A DNA stretch of 24,240 nt from Streptococcus parasanguinis. Lineage in GTDB: Bacteria > Bacillota > Bacilli > Lactobacillales > Streptococcaceae. Both the position numbers and the translations under genes were made by a program. Under the pieces are notes generated by a model, which did not search any database, had not been told where the DNA came from, and saw nothing but the letters and a program-made list of their open reading frames with translations. Position 1 is the first letter of the stretch; every line of letters starts with the position of its first letter. Shown one piece after another: positions 14,327-22,325 of the stretch. The stretch covers positions 1 to 24,240 of the forward strand of contig JAGZKI010000038.1 in NCBI GenBank assembly GCA_018365265.1, written 5' to 3'.

Positions 14327-15043
14327 TTAGTGATCGCGGTCACAGGAGATGAACTTGATCTTGTAGTAGTCACCGCGTTTATAGGTTTCCGTGTATTCAA
14401 GGATTTGGCCAGTCGCTTCTAGCTTGGTCGTCTTCACTTGTTTGACTGTTGGGAAATTTTCGTCGATCTTCAATACTTTAGCAATCTTGCTTGGTGTAGG
14501 AAAGACGATTTCGTTGACTTCTTCGAAGTGCTCGTCATTCATATGAATGTGGTAGTCTTCTTTGAAGCGATCATAGATAGAGCTGTAGTATTCCAAATTT
14601 GGATAGTTTGGATTGATGTATTGTTCAGGAACATAGGTTTGGTGGAAGATATAGGTATCATCCCCTGTCTGGCGAGTCCGTTCGATCTTATAGTAGAATT
14701 GCGTTGGGTTGAGGCCTAGTTTGTCTAGGATGCTTAAGGTATTTCCACGTTTAATAGAGAGAACTTTGACTTTGGCCTTTTGGATTGGGAAGGTTTCAAC
14801 ATCTGAAAATTCAACCAGTTTGTGTTTTCGAGCACGAGAAACAAAGGTTCCTTTTCCTTGCTGGCGGACAATGTAACCATCAGCAGCGAGGTCGTTCAAA
14901 GCACGGACAACGGTGATAGAGCTGACATCATAAATTTTAATGAGTTCAGCTTCAGTATAAAATTTATCTCCATTTTCAAATTTTCCGGAGATAATTTGCT
15001 GCTTCAATTCATCTTTGATGTGTTGGTACTTTGGAATTGCCAT
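14327..15043 (-). CDS. bgaR: GntR/HutC-family repressor of the bgaC operon
   Basis: This 238-residue regulator has an N-terminal winged helix-turn-helix at about residues 5-70 (YTEAELIKIYDVSSITVVRA, then GYIVRQQGKGTFVSR) and a C-terminal UTRA effector domain from about 90 to 235. UTRA domains usually bind phosphorylated sugars. AGAGAGGT before the ATG supports the start. It is divergent from bgaC with 132 bases between, the same arrangement as the pneumococcal bgaC repressor, and inverted TAACCCT boxes lie near both promoters. It most likely represses both itself and the bgaC operon until a galactosyl or amino-sugar phosphate accumulates. The effector is inferred, not shown. Confidence 0.85.
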   Translation of the reverse strand: MAIPKYQHIKDELKQQIISGKFENGDKFYTEAELIKIYDVSSITVVRALNDLAADGYIVRQQGKGTFVSRARKHKLVEFSDVETFPIQKAKVKVLSIKRGNTLSILDKLGLNPTQFYYKIERTRQTGDDTYIFHQTYVPEQYINPNYPNLEYYSSIYDRFKEDYHIHMNDEHFEEVNEIVFPTPSKIAKVLKIDENFPTVKQVKTTKLEATGQILEYTETYKRGDYYKIKFISCDRDH

Positions 15044-15073
15044 AGTGCTACCTCTCTTTAGATTTCTCTTATT

Positions 15074-15080
15074 TAACCCT
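15074..15080. promoter_or_regulatory. Candidate BgaR operator, bgaR side
   Basis: TAACCCT at 15074-15080 is the reverse complement of AGGGTTA at 15147-15153, and the neighbouring bases (TATTTT versus AAAA) partly match. On the - strand it lies just downstream of the extended -10 TG-T-TAAAAT, where bound repressor would block bgaR. Confidence 0.4.
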
Positions 15081-15106
15081 ATTTTAACATATTTTTTATA
15101 AAAGTG

Positions 15107-15135
15107 TTGACATTTTTTAAATAATTTATTATATT
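15107..15135 (+). promoter_or_regulatory. Strong sigma-A promoter of the bgaC operon
   Basis: TTGACA (15107-15112) is a perfect -35, with TATATT (15130-15135) 17 bases further on. The start would fall near 15142, giving a short leader containing the AGGGTTA box. Confidence 0.85.
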
Positions 15136-15146
15136 AATAAATGAAA

Positions 15147-15153
15147 AGGGTTA
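15147..15153. promoter_or_regulatory. Candidate BgaR operator, bgaC side
   Basis: AGGGTTA lies about 5 bases after the predicted bgaC start, mirror-image to the box at 15074-15080 relative to the divergent promoters. Confidence 0.4.
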
Positions 15154-15175
15154 CATATAAGAAAGGGGGGCGTTT

Positions 15176-16963
15176 ATGGGAGTTTTTGAGATTCGCGATG
15201 CTTTCTATTTAAAAGGTCAACCCTTCAAGATTTTGTCCGGAGCGATCCATTATTTCCGAATTGACCCAGCAGACTGGTATCATTCCTTGTATAATCTAAA
15301 GGCTTTGGGGTTTAACACGGTTGAGACCTATGTCCCTTGGAATGCGCATGAACCCCGCAAAGGGCAGTTTGACTTTAGTGGTCGATTGGATCTAGAGCGT
15401 TTCATTCAAACCGCCCAATCCCTTGGACTTTACATGATTGTAAGGCCGTCGCCCTTTATCTGTGCAGAGTGGGAATTTGGTGGATTACCAGCCTGGCTCT
15501 TGGAAGAAGACCTGCGAATTCGCTCATCAGACCCAGCCTTTATCGAAGCAGTGGATCGTTATTATGATCGCTTGCTTGGCTTGTTAACACCCTACCAAGT
15601 GGATCAGGGTGGTCCAATCCTCATGATGCAGGTGGAAAATGAGTACGGCTCTTATGGAGAAGACAAGGATTATCTTCGTGCCATTCGGGATTTGATGAAG
15701 GAAAAAGGCGTGACCTGTCCTCTCTTTACATCAGATGGTCCATGGCGAGCAACTCTAAGAGCAGGAACCTTGATCGAAGAAGACCTCTTCGTGACGGGAA
15801 ACTTCGGTTCCAAAGCAGCCTATAACTTTGGTCAAATGAAAGAATTCTTTGACGAATACGGCAAGAGATGGCCCTTGATGTGTATGGAATTCTGGGATGG
15901 CTGGTTTACCCGCTGGAAAGAACCTGTGATTCAAAGGGACCCAGAGGAGTTGGCTGAAGCTGTCCATGAGGTCTTGGAGCTTGGCTCCATTAATCTCTAC
16001 ATGTTTCATGGCGGAACCAATTTTGGCTTCATGAATGGTTGTTCAGCTCGGGGGACGCTTGATTTGCCACAGGTGACGTCCTATGACTATGGGGCTTTGC
16101 TCAATGAGCAGGGCAATCCGACGGAGAAGTATTATGCCATTCAAAAGATGATGGCGACCTATTATTCGGAATACCCACAGCAAGAACCACTTATCAAAGA
16201 GTGTTTACCAGAACAAACCTTGCAATTGGCGGCCAAGACTAGTCTTTTTGGGAATCTGGATAATTTGGCTCAAGTCGAGACCAGCCTTTATCCCGAAAAG
16301 ATGGAAGAGTTGGGGCAAACCACAGGTTATCTCCTATATGAGACAGACCTTGAGTTGGATGCGGAAGAAGAAAGACTGCGCATCATTGATGGTCGGGATC
16401 GGGTACAGATTTACCTGGATGATCAACATGTAGCAACGCAATACCAAACAGAGATCGGTGAAGATCTTTTCATCAAAGGAAAAAAGAAAGCGGTTACGAA
16501 TTTAAAAATCTTGCTTGAGAATATGGGTCGTGTCAACTACGGGCACAAGCTCTTAGCTGATAGCCAGCGCAAGGGCATTCGCACAGGTGTCTGTGTGGAT
16601 TTGCATTTCCACCTTCATTGGAAGCAGTACCCACTGGATTTACAAGATCTCAGTCAGCTCGATTTTTCAAAGGAATGGCAGGCAGGTGCTCCAGCCTTTT
16701 ACCGATATGATTTTCAGCTGGACCACACCCTTGATACCTATCTAGATATGACAGGATTTGGGAAAGGGGTTGTCTTTGTCAACGGCCACAACCTTGGTCG
16801 CTTCTGGAAGGTTGGACCGACCACTTCACTTTACGTGCCTCATGGTTTCCTCAAAGAAGGAGCCAATAGCCTGATCGTCTTTGAGACAGAAGGGCGTTAC
16901 CAAGAGACACTTCAACTTGTTCAACAACCTACATTCAAAGAAGTAAAGGGGGAAAACTTATGA
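15176..16963 (+). CDS. bgaC: Beta-galactosidase, glycoside hydrolase family 35
   Basis: BgaC removes terminal beta-1,3-linked galactose from host glycans in the pneumococcal homologue. The 595-residue protein starts with the GH35 barrel: FKILSGAIHYFRI, NTVETYVPWNAHEP, RPSPFICAEWEFGGLPAWLL. The acid/base Glu156 is in QVENEYGSYG and the nucleophile Glu238 in MCMEFWDGWF. C-terminal beta domains end in GKGVVFVNGHNLGRFWKVGP. There is no signal peptide or cell-wall anchor; the pneumococcal enzyme is reported on the surface despite this. AGGGGGG before the ATG is a strong ribosome-binding site. Its last four bases (ATGA) overlap the PTS IIB start, so import is coupled to hydrolysis. Confidence 0.95.
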   Translation: MGVFEIRDAFYLKGQPFKILSGAIHYFRIDPADWYHSLYNLKALGFNTVETYVPWNAHEPRKGQFDFSGRLDLERFIQTAQSLGLYMIVRPSPFICAEWEFGGLPAWLLEEDLRIRSSDPAFIEAVDRYYDRLLGLLTPYQVDQGGPILMMQVENEYGSYGEDKDYLRAIRDLMKEKGVTCPLFTSDGPWRATLRAGTLIEEDLFVTGNFGSKAAYNFGQMKEFFDEYGKRWPLMCMEFWDGWFTRWKEPVIQRDPEELAEAVHEVLELGSINLYMFHGGTNFGFMNGCSARGTLDLPQVTSYDYGALLNEQGNPTEKYYAIQKMMATYYSEYPQQEPLIKECLPEQTLQLAAKTSLFGNLDNLAQVETSLYPEKMEELGQTTGYLLYETDLELDAEEERLRIIDGRDRVQIYLDDQHVATQYQTEIGEDLFIKGKKKAVTNLKILLENMGRVNYGHKLLADSQRKGIRTGVCVDLHFHLHWKQYPLDLQDLSQLDFSKEWQAGAPAFYRYDFQLDHTLDTYLDMTGFGKGVVFVNGHNLGRFWKVGPTTSLYVPHGFLKEGANSLIVFETEGRYQETLQLVQQPTFKEVKGENL

Positions 16964-17436
16964 CTATTGTAGGATGCCGTATCGATGGACGTTTGATCCA
17001 CGGGCAGGTAGCCAATCTTTGGACTACCAAACTAAATGTTTCACGTATCATGGTGATCGATGATGAAGTCGCTCAAAATGATATCGAAAAAAGCGGCTTG
17101 AAACTAGCGACACCGCCAGGTGTTAAGCTCAGTATCTTGCCAGTCGCAAAGGCTGCGGAAAATATCTTGGCTGGAAAATATGATAGCCAACGACTCTTTA
17201 TCGTAGCTCGCAAACCTGATCGTTTCCTTCGTTTGATCGAAGCAGGCGTTCAGCTTGAAACGCTGAATGTCGGCAATATGTCTCAATCGGATGAGACACG
17301 CGCGATTACCCGCTCGATCAATGTGGTGGACGCGGACGTGGAAGACTTTAACAAGATCCACGAAAAAGGTGTGAAGATTACGTCTCAGATGGTGCCAAAC
17401 GACACTGCAGAAGACTTTATGAAGTTATTAAAGTAA
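16960..17436 (+). CDS. PTS mannose-family EIIB component (galactosamine/GalNAc-type)
   Basis: EIIB passes phosphate from IIA to the incoming sugar. The 158-residue protein has CRIDGRLIHGQVA near its N-terminus; His14 is the expected phosphorylated residue of mannose-family IIB. The C-terminus PNDTAEDFMKLLK is also typical. Overlap with bgaC by ATGA indicates translational coupling. The closest named homologues that I recall are gadV of pneumococcus and agaV of E. coli. The substrate is inferred from the operon, probably galactose, an amino sugar or a galactosyl-amino sugar released from glycans. Confidence 0.9.
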   Translation: MTIVGCRIDGRLIHGQVANLWTTKLNVSRIMVIDDEVAQNDIEKSGLKLATPPGVKLSILPVAKAAENILAGKYDSQRLFIVARKPDRFLRLIEAGVQLETLNVGNMSQSDETRAITRSINVVDADVEDFNKIHEKGVKITSQMVPNDTAEDFMKLLK

Positions 17437-17462
17437 AAGAAAATTTTTAGGAGGAAATTGTC

Positions 17463-18377
17463 ATGATACAATGGTGGCAAATTTTACTACTTACTTTGTA
17501 CTCAGCTTATCAAATCTGTGATGAGTTGACGATTGTTTCATCAGCAGGATCACCAGTCTTTGCTGGTTTCATTACAGGACTTGTCATGGGGGATTTAAAG
17601 ACAGGTCTATTTATCGGAGCTTCTCTTCAATTGACAGTGCTCGGTGTAGGTACTTTCGGTGGAGCTTCTCGTATTGACGCAACATCTGGTGCCGTTCTTG
17701 CGACTGCCTTCTCAGTAGCAAAAGGGATTGATCCAGAGATTGCTATTGCTACAATCGCTGTGCCGGTAGCAACTTTGTTGACCTACTTTGATATTCTTGG
17801 TCGTATGACTACAACTTACTTCGCTCACCGTGTAGATGCTGCGATCGAACGTTACGACTATAAAGGAATTGAACGCAACTACCTTCTTGGTGCTGTTCCT
17901 TGGGCTCTTTCTCGTGCCCTTCCAGTCTTCTTGGCTCTTGCATTTGGTGGTTCTTTCGTAGAAACTGTTGTTACAGGTCTTGCTAATGTACAATGGTTGG
18001 CAAACGGTCTGAAACTCGCAGGTCAAATGCTTCCAGGTCTTGGATTTGCGATCTTGCTTCGTTACCTTCCTGTTCGTCGTAACCTTCACTATCTTGCACT
18101 TGGTTTTGGCTTAACAGCAATGTTGACAGTGCTTTATAGCAATGTTCAAAACCTTGGTGCTGCAGTGTCTAGCATTGTTGGTTCTGATGTGTTCGCTAAA
18201 CTTCCAAAAGAACAAGCTATTACTTTTGTTAACAACTTCAAGAGTGTATCTATGATTGGTATTGCCATTATCGGTATCTTCCTTGCAGTGCAACACTTCA
18301 AAAACAGCCAACGTACAGTCGTAGCTGCTCCAGCAAGCAATGTAGAAAGCGGGGAAATTGAAGATGACGAATTCTAA
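17463..18377 (+). CDS. PTS mannose-family EIIC component
   Basis: This 304-residue membrane subunit forms the sugar channel with IID. It begins MIQWWQILLLTLYSAYQICD and has repeated hydrophobic segments with small-residue-rich stretches (GLVMGDLKTGLFIGASLQLT, GVGTFGGASRIDATSG) typical of mannose-family IIC. The long acidic tail after the last membrane segment ends EIEDDEF. AGGAGG about 8 bases before the ATG gives a clear start. It follows IIB by 26 bases and its end overlaps IID by 14 bases. It corresponds to gadW/agaW in named homologues. Confidence 0.9.
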   Translation: MIQWWQILLLTLYSAYQICDELTIVSSAGSPVFAGFITGLVMGDLKTGLFIGASLQLTVLGVGTFGGASRIDATSGAVLATAFSVAKGIDPEIAIATIAVPVATLLTYFDILGRMTTTYFAHRVDAAIERYDYKGIERNYLLGAVPWALSRALPVFLALAFGGSFVETVVTGLANVQWLANGLKLAGQMLPGLGFAILLRYLPVRRNLHYLALGFGLTAMLTVLYSNVQNLGAAVSSIVGSDVFAKLPKEQAITFVNNFKSVSMIGIAIIGIFLAVQHFKNSQRTVVAAPASNVESGEIEDDEF

Positions 18378-19182
18378 TTACAAACTAACAAAAGAAGATT
18401 TTAAACAAATCAACAAACGTAGCCTCTTCACCTTCCAATTGGGTTGGAACTACGAACGGATGCAGGCTTCTGGTTACCTTTATATGCTTTTACCTCAGTT
18501 GCGTAAAATGTATGGTGATGGCACTCCAGAATTGAAAGAAATGATGAAATTGCATACGCAATTCTTCAATACTTCACCATTCTTCCACACCATTATCACT
18601 GGTTTTGACCTTGCTTTGGAAGAAAAAGATGGTGTCAAATCAAAAGATGCGGTGAACGGGATCAAGACAGGTCTCATGGGACCATTCGCTCCTCTTGGGG
18701 ACTCAATCTTTGGATCATTGGTACCAGCTATTATGGGTTCAATCGCAGCAACTTTGGCTATTGCAGGAAACCCAGCCGGTATCTTCTTGTGGATCGCTGT
18801 GGCAGTTGCTTATGACATTTTCCGTTGGAAACAGTTGGAATTTGCCTATAAAGAAGGGGTTAACCTCATCAACAATATGCAAAGTACCTTGACAGCTTTG
18901 ATCGACGCAGCTGCCGTTCTGGGTATCTTCATGGTTGGTGCCTTGATTGCCAGCATGATTGGTGTTGAAGTTTCTTGGACTCCACACATTGGGGACAAAG
19001 CGATTGAAATTCAAGATATGCTCAATTTGATCTTCCCACGTTTGGTACCAGCTATCATCACAGGTGTAATCTACTGGTTGCTTGGACGTAAGGGTATGAA
19101 CTCTACAAAAGCTATCTTGCTCATCATCCTTGCAGCAATCGCATTCTCAGCATTTGGCCACTTCTTCTTTGGAATGGCATAA
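18364..19182 (+). CDS. PTS mannose-family EIID component
   Basis: This 272-residue membrane subunit partners IIC. The soluble N-terminal half includes FTFQLGWNYERMQASGYLYML and GIKTGLMGPFAPLGDSIFGS, family hallmarks, and the C-terminal part has several membrane helices, ending AFGHFFFGMA. I chose the ATG at 18364 (MTNSNYKLTKEDF) over the TTG two codons upstream because GGGG at 18351-18354 gives a better distance and homologues start MTNSNYK. Overlap with IIC suggests coupled translation in fixed ratio. It corresponds to gadE/agaE. Confidence 0.9.
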   Translation: MTNSNYKLTKEDFKQINKRSLFTFQLGWNYERMQASGYLYMLLPQLRKMYGDGTPELKEMMKLHTQFFNTSPFFHTIITGFDLALEEKDGVKSKDAVNGIKTGLMGPFAPLGDSIFGSLVPAIMGSIAATLAIAGNPAGIFLWIAVAVAYDIFRWKQLEFAYKEGVNLINNMQSTLTALIDAAAVLGIFMVGALIASMIGVEVSWTPHIGDKAIEIQDMLNLIFPRLVPAIITGVIYWLLGRKGMNSTKAILLIILAAIAFSAFGHFFFGMA

Positions 19183-19193
19183 TGGAGTAAGGT

Positions 19194-19598
19194 ATGGCAA
19201 AAGAGTTAGTATTGGTCAGCCATGGTCGCTTTTGTGAAGAGCTCAAAGCGAGCACAGAGATGATTATGGGACCACAAGAATCCATCCATACGGTTGCACT
19301 CTTACCAGAAGAAGGACCAGAAGACTTTACTGCTAAATTCGAAGCAACAGTCCAAGGTCTAGAAGACTATATTGTATTTGCCGATCTCTTGGGAGGAACT
19401 CCTTGCAACACCGTGAGCCGCTTGATCCTTGAAGGACGTGCGATTGACTTATACGCAGGGATGAATCTTCCGATGGTTATCGAATTCATCAATAGTAGCC
19501 TGACTGGTAATGAAGGGGACTACCCTGAACGTGCAAAAGAAAGTATTGTCAAGGTCAATGACCTCTTGTCAAACCTTGATGATGATGAAGATGAGTAG
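19194..19598 (+). CDS. PTS mannose-family EIIA component
   Basis: This 134-residue cytosolic phosphocarrier receives phosphate from HPr and passes it to IIB. LVLVSHGRFCEEL places His10 as the phosphorylated residue, and DLLGGTPCNTVSR is the usual conserved loop after the third strand. The tail is very acidic (NLDDDEDE). GGAG directly before the start at 11 bases after IID serves as ribosome-binding site. It completes a four-gene IIB-IIC-IID-IIA set, corresponding to gadF/agaF. Confidence 0.9.
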   Translation: MAKELVLVSHGRFCEELKASTEMIMGPQESIHTVALLPEEGPEDFTAKFEATVQGLEDYIVFADLLGGTPCNTVSRLILEGRAIDLYAGMNLPMVIEFINSSLTGNEGDYPERAKESIVKVNDLLSNLDDDEDE

Positions 19599-19604
19599 GT
19601 TGGT

Positions 19605-19643
19605 ATGGGAGTCTGGGAGCATCATCTCAGGCTCCTTTCCCAT
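19605..19643 (+). other. Stem-loop between the EIIA gene and agaS
   Basis: ATGGGA (19605-19610) pairs with TCCCAT (19638-19643) and GGAGC (19616-19620) with GCTCC (19631-19635). Without a T-tract it is more likely an RNA-stability or processing hairpin that sets agaS apart from the PTS genes than a full terminator. Confidence 0.5.
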
Positions 19644-19681
19644 TTATCAACGTTAGATTGTAGAAAGGAACAACAGGTTCT

Positions 19682-20851
19682 ATGTTAGACTATACAAAAG
19701 AAGACTTGCAGGAGCTAGGAGCAGAGATCACAACACGTGAGATTTACCAACAACCAAGTGTTTGGAAAGAAACGGCTCGCTTGTACCAAGAAAGAAAAGC
19801 GGAAATCAAAGCTTTCTTAGAAAAGATTGGGCAAGAGCATGACTATATCAAGGTCATCTTGACAGGGGCAGGAACCTCAGCATATGTGGGGGATACCTTG
19901 GTTCCTTACTTGCAGGAAGTGCACGATGAACGCCACTGGAATTTTCAATCCATTGCGACGACGGATATCGTAGCTCATCCTCAAACCTATTTGAAAAAAG
20001 AGGTTCCGACTGTTTTAGTATCTTTTGCCCGGAGTGGCAATTCGCCAGAAAGTGTCGCCACCGTGCAGTTGGCTCAAGACTTGGTTGATGAGCTCTATCA
20101 GATCACCATTACCTGTGCCGAAGAAGGAAAACTGGCCCAGCAAGCCCACGGAGATGAGCGCAATCTATTGCTTCTCCAACCTAAAGAAACCAATGATGCC
20201 GGCTTTGCGATGACCTCTAGCTTTACCTCTATGCTTTTGACAGCTCTCTTGGTCTTTGATCCAAGTGAGGAAGAGATCAAGGAAAAACGAGTAGAAGAAC
20301 TGATTCATCTGTCGGAGCAAATCTTGGAGAAGGATCGTGAGGTCAAAGAAGTGGTCGATCTAGACTTTGAGCGCGTGATCTATCTGGGGGCAGGACCTTT
20401 CTTTGGTCTAGCTCATGAAGCCCAGCTCAAGATTTTGGAATTAACAGCAGGCAAAATCGCAACCATGTATGAGAGTCCTGTCGGTTTCCGTCATGGTCCA
20501 AAATCCCTCATCAATGACCAGACTCTCGTCTTGGTCTTTGGATCCATTGATCCTTATACCCGTCAGTATGATCTGGACTTGGTTCGCGAAGTTGCAGGGG
20601 ATCAGATTGCCCGTCAGATCGTCCTCTTGACGGATCAAGCTGCAGGGATCGAGCATGTACGAGAAGTGTTGGTGAAAGCTTCTGCAGCCTCACTAGATAT
20701 CTACCGTGCCTTCCCATACATTATCTACGGTCAGTTGATTTCTCTCTTGACTTCGCTCAAGGTGCAAAATCGCCCAGATACGCCTTCACCGACTGGTACC
20801 GTCAATCGGGTTGTTCAAGGGGTGATCATTCATCCATTTCATAAAGAATAG
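19682..20851 (+). CDS. agaS: SIS-domain amino-sugar phosphate isomerase/deaminase AgaS
   Basis: This 389-residue protein has two sugar-isomerase (SIS) domains. The first spans roughly residues 40-200, with LTGAGTSAYVGDTL and SFARSGNSPESV, the phosphate-sugar binding loops. The second spans roughly 225-370, with YLGAGPFFGLAHEAQLKILE and YESPVGFRHGPKSL carrying the catalytic Glu/His region. AgaS proteins convert galactosamine-6-phosphate to tagatose-6-phosphate and ammonia. Its place behind the PTS suggests that the imported sugar is an amino sugar or arrives with one. AGAAAGGAAC upstream supports the ATG, although the spacing is slightly long. Confidence 0.9.
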   Translation: MLDYTKEDLQELGAEITTREIYQQPSVWKETARLYQERKAEIKAFLEKIGQEHDYIKVILTGAGTSAYVGDTLVPYLQEVHDERHWNFQSIATTDIVAHPQTYLKKEVPTVLVSFARSGNSPESVATVQLAQDLVDELYQITITCAEEGKLAQQAHGDERNLLLLQPKETNDAGFAMTSSFTSMLLTALLVFDPSEEEIKEKRVEELIHLSEQILEKDREVKEVVDLDFERVIYLGAGPFFGLAHEAQLKILELTAGKIATMYESPVGFRHGPKSLINDQTLVLVFGSIDPYTRQYDLDLVREVAGDQIARQIVLLTDQAAGIEHVREVLVKASAASLDIYRAFPYIIYGQLISLLTSLKVQNRPDTPSPTGTVNRVVQGVIIHPFHKE

Positions 20852-20875
20852 CCACTAATTTTCTATAAAAAGTGG
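20852..20875 (+). terminator. Weak hairpin after agaS
   Basis: CCACT (20852-20856) pairs with AGTGG (20871-20875) and TTTT with AAAA inside it. The downstream tract TTTCTTCTTG is poor, so read-through into galM is likely. Confidence 0.35.
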
Positions 20876-20896
20876 AGTGTTTCTTCTTGTGAAACT

Positions 20897-20904
20897 GATA
20901 CAAT
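20897..20904 (+). promoter_or_regulatory. Possible extra promoter for galM
   Basis: TG-A-TACAAT resembles an extended -10, about 28 bases before the galM start. No good -35 is visible. If a start occurs near 20911, the leader would be only some 22 bases. Confidence 0.25.
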
Positions 20905-20932
20905 GGAGAAAAATAGTGAGAGGAGAAGGTTT

Positions 20933-21973
20933 GTGAAACAGTATCAAGAAAGCGTGTTTGGGGAATGGCAGAATCAAGAGGTTCGGGCTTATCGCCTCGA
21001 AAATGACAAGGGCTACCAATTATCTGTCATGACCTATGGGGCGACAATTTTAGAATATGTGACGCCTGATAAAGAAGACCAGTTTACGAATATTATTCTA
21101 GGCTTTGATCGCTTCGAGGACTATGTGGGCAATAGCCCTAAATATGGGGCTAGTATTGGCCCGGTAGCAGGCCGGATTGCAGGAGCTAGCTTTGAACTCA
21201 ATGGTCAAACCTATCACTTGGAAGCCAATAACGGTGCCAACTGCAACCACAGTGGACCGACGGGTTGGGACAGTGCCTTGTTTAGCGTGGAGTCGGTAAC
21301 GGATCAGGAAATTACTCTGTACACAGAACGGGCGGATGGGACCGGCGGTTTCCCTGGAAATCTCAAGATCTGGGTAACCTATGGTTTGACGGAAGATGGT
21401 GAACTCGAGATTGCTTATCGGGTAGAAACGGATCAAGATACCTTGGTCAACCCGACCAACCACAGCTATTTCAACCTATCTGGGAACTTCACCCAGCCGA
21501 TCAATGACCATGTCTTTCAGATCAACCATCAAGGGCTTTACCCTATCCATCCAGACGGTGTTCCTCTTCAGACCGTGGATAGAGAAAGTCCGGTTGTCCA
21601 GCATCTCTACCAAGCTATGCTCTTGGAGGATCTTTTTAAGGACTCTGATCCGCAAATCCGTCTGGTAGAAGGATTAGACCATCCATTTGCTCTTCCAGAA
21701 GGGCATGAAAATGCCGGCTTTCTTTACCATCAGCCATCTGGACGTTTTTTGACCTTCAGGTCAGAAGCCCCAGCCTTGGTGGTATATTCAGCCAATTTCG
21801 TAGACGAAACTGTTCATCTGCAAGGCCAACCAATGGTTCAGCACAATGGCTTGGCTCTAGAATTCCAAACAGTGCCAGATGCCATTCACAGTGACCAGGC
21901 TGAAAAGGTCATCTTGAGAGCAGGTCAAGTCTTCACCAGCAAGACTAGCTACCATGCCATCGCTAAGAAATAA
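20933..21973 (+). CDS. galM: Aldose 1-epimerase (galactose mutarotase)
   Basis: GalM interconverts alpha and beta anomers of galactose or glucose, here probably the galactose freed by BgaC. The 346-residue protein shows MTYGATILEYVTP, PVAGRIAGASFELNG, NPTNHSYFNLSG with the catalytic His, and LALEFQTVPDAIH with the catalytic Glu. I chose the GTG at 20933 (MKQYQESVFGEW) because GAGAGGAGAAGG lies just upstream and homologues start at this point; the ATG at 20903 would put that site inside the gene and adds ten residues without family support. It is the last gene of the bgaC operon. Confidence 0.92.
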   Translation: MKQYQESVFGEWQNQEVRAYRLENDKGYQLSVMTYGATILEYVTPDKEDQFTNIILGFDRFEDYVGNSPKYGASIGPVAGRIAGASFELNGQTYHLEANNGANCNHSGPTGWDSALFSVESVTDQEITLYTERADGTGGFPGNLKIWVTYGLTEDGELEIAYRVETDQDTLVNPTNHSYFNLSGNFTQPINDHVFQINHQGLYPIHPDGVPLQTVDRESPVVQHLYQAMLLEDLFKDSDPQIRLVEGLDHPFALPEGHENAGFLYHQPSGRFLTFRSEAPALVVYSANFVDETVHLQGQPMVQHNGLALEFQTVPDAIHSDQAEKVILRAGQVFTSKTSYHAIAKK

Positions 21974-21996
21974 GGAGGAAAGGGGTGACCCAAACA

Positions 21997-22032
21997 AGGA
22001 TGTGAAAATCTTGCTTGGGACATCCTCTTTTT
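21997..22032 (+). terminator. Terminator of the bgaC operon
   Basis: AGGATGT (21997-22003) pairs with ACATCCT (22020-22026), followed by CTTTTT. A competing stem, CCCAAACAAG / CTTGCTTGGG (21989-21998 / 22010-22019), overlaps the left arm. Confidence 0.6.
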
Positions 22033-22057
22033 CTAGAAAAAAATTTTTTAGAAAAAC

Positions 22058-22090
22058 TATAAGGAAATTTTAAGCTTCCTATCGTATACT
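22058..22090 (+). promoter_or_regulatory. CiaR-dependent promoter
   Basis: TATAAG (22058-22063) and TTTAAG (22069-22074) are separated by 5 bases. This is the CiaR direct repeat TTTAAG-N5-TTTAAG with one mismatch, and exactly 10 bases separate it from the -10 TATACT (22085-22090), the spacing known for CiaR-activated promoters in streptococci. Confidence 0.8.
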
Positions 22091-22096
22091 AATAGC

Positions 22097-22190
22097 ATCA
22101 TCAAAGACCTCCTAACTTTGAATGATAAAACTCCTAAAACTTTTTCATAATAATCTCCCTATAAGAGCCACCAAAACCGGTGGCTTTTTT
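22097..22190 (+). ncRNA. csRNA: CiaR-dependent small regulatory RNA
   Basis: This RNA of about 94 nt starts some 7 bases behind the -10 box and ends in the terminator at 22166-22190. A 5' hairpin, ATCAT-CAAAG / CTTTGAATGAT, shows ACCTCCT in its loop, a perfect complement of the Shine-Dalgarno AGGAGGT. Two more unpaired C-rich segments, ACTCCT and TCTCCC, lie in the linker before the terminator. These traits and the CiaR box match the csRNA family of S. pneumoniae, which block translation by binding ribosome sites (comC is a known target there). Which numbered csRNA it equals cannot be told. It lies between galM and the lipoprotein gene. The exact 5' end is predicted. Confidence 0.85.
22166..22190 (+). 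terminator. Terminator of the csRNA
   Basis: AGCCACC (22166-22172) pairs with GGTGGCT (22179-22185) around the loop AAAACC, with TTTTTT at 22185-22190. Confidence 0.9.
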
Positions 22191-22192
22191 CT

Positions 22193-22325
22193 GGGTGAGA
22201 CAGAACAATTTTTTAAAATTGTTCGTTGTCTCACCCCCGCACAGTTGATTAGGTAATCTTTGGAGCTATAAGAGCGAACAAAGATACCAATCAACCACTG
22301 CGTTATGTAATTATTACTAAACCTA
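22193..22325 (-). repeat. Dispersed three-hairpin repeat, copy B (inverted, first hairpin missing)
   Basis: Read on the - strand, 22301-22239 gives GCAGTGGTTGATTGG...CTAATCAACTGTGC, like copy A at 14084-14146. It is followed by GGGTGAGACA / TGTCTCACCC (22236-22193) with an inner AACAATTTT / AAAATTGTT, standing where hairpin 3 is in copy A. AATAATTACATAACGCAGTGG on the other side resembles AATAACTGCAAGACGCAGTGG in copy A. Confidence 0.75.
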
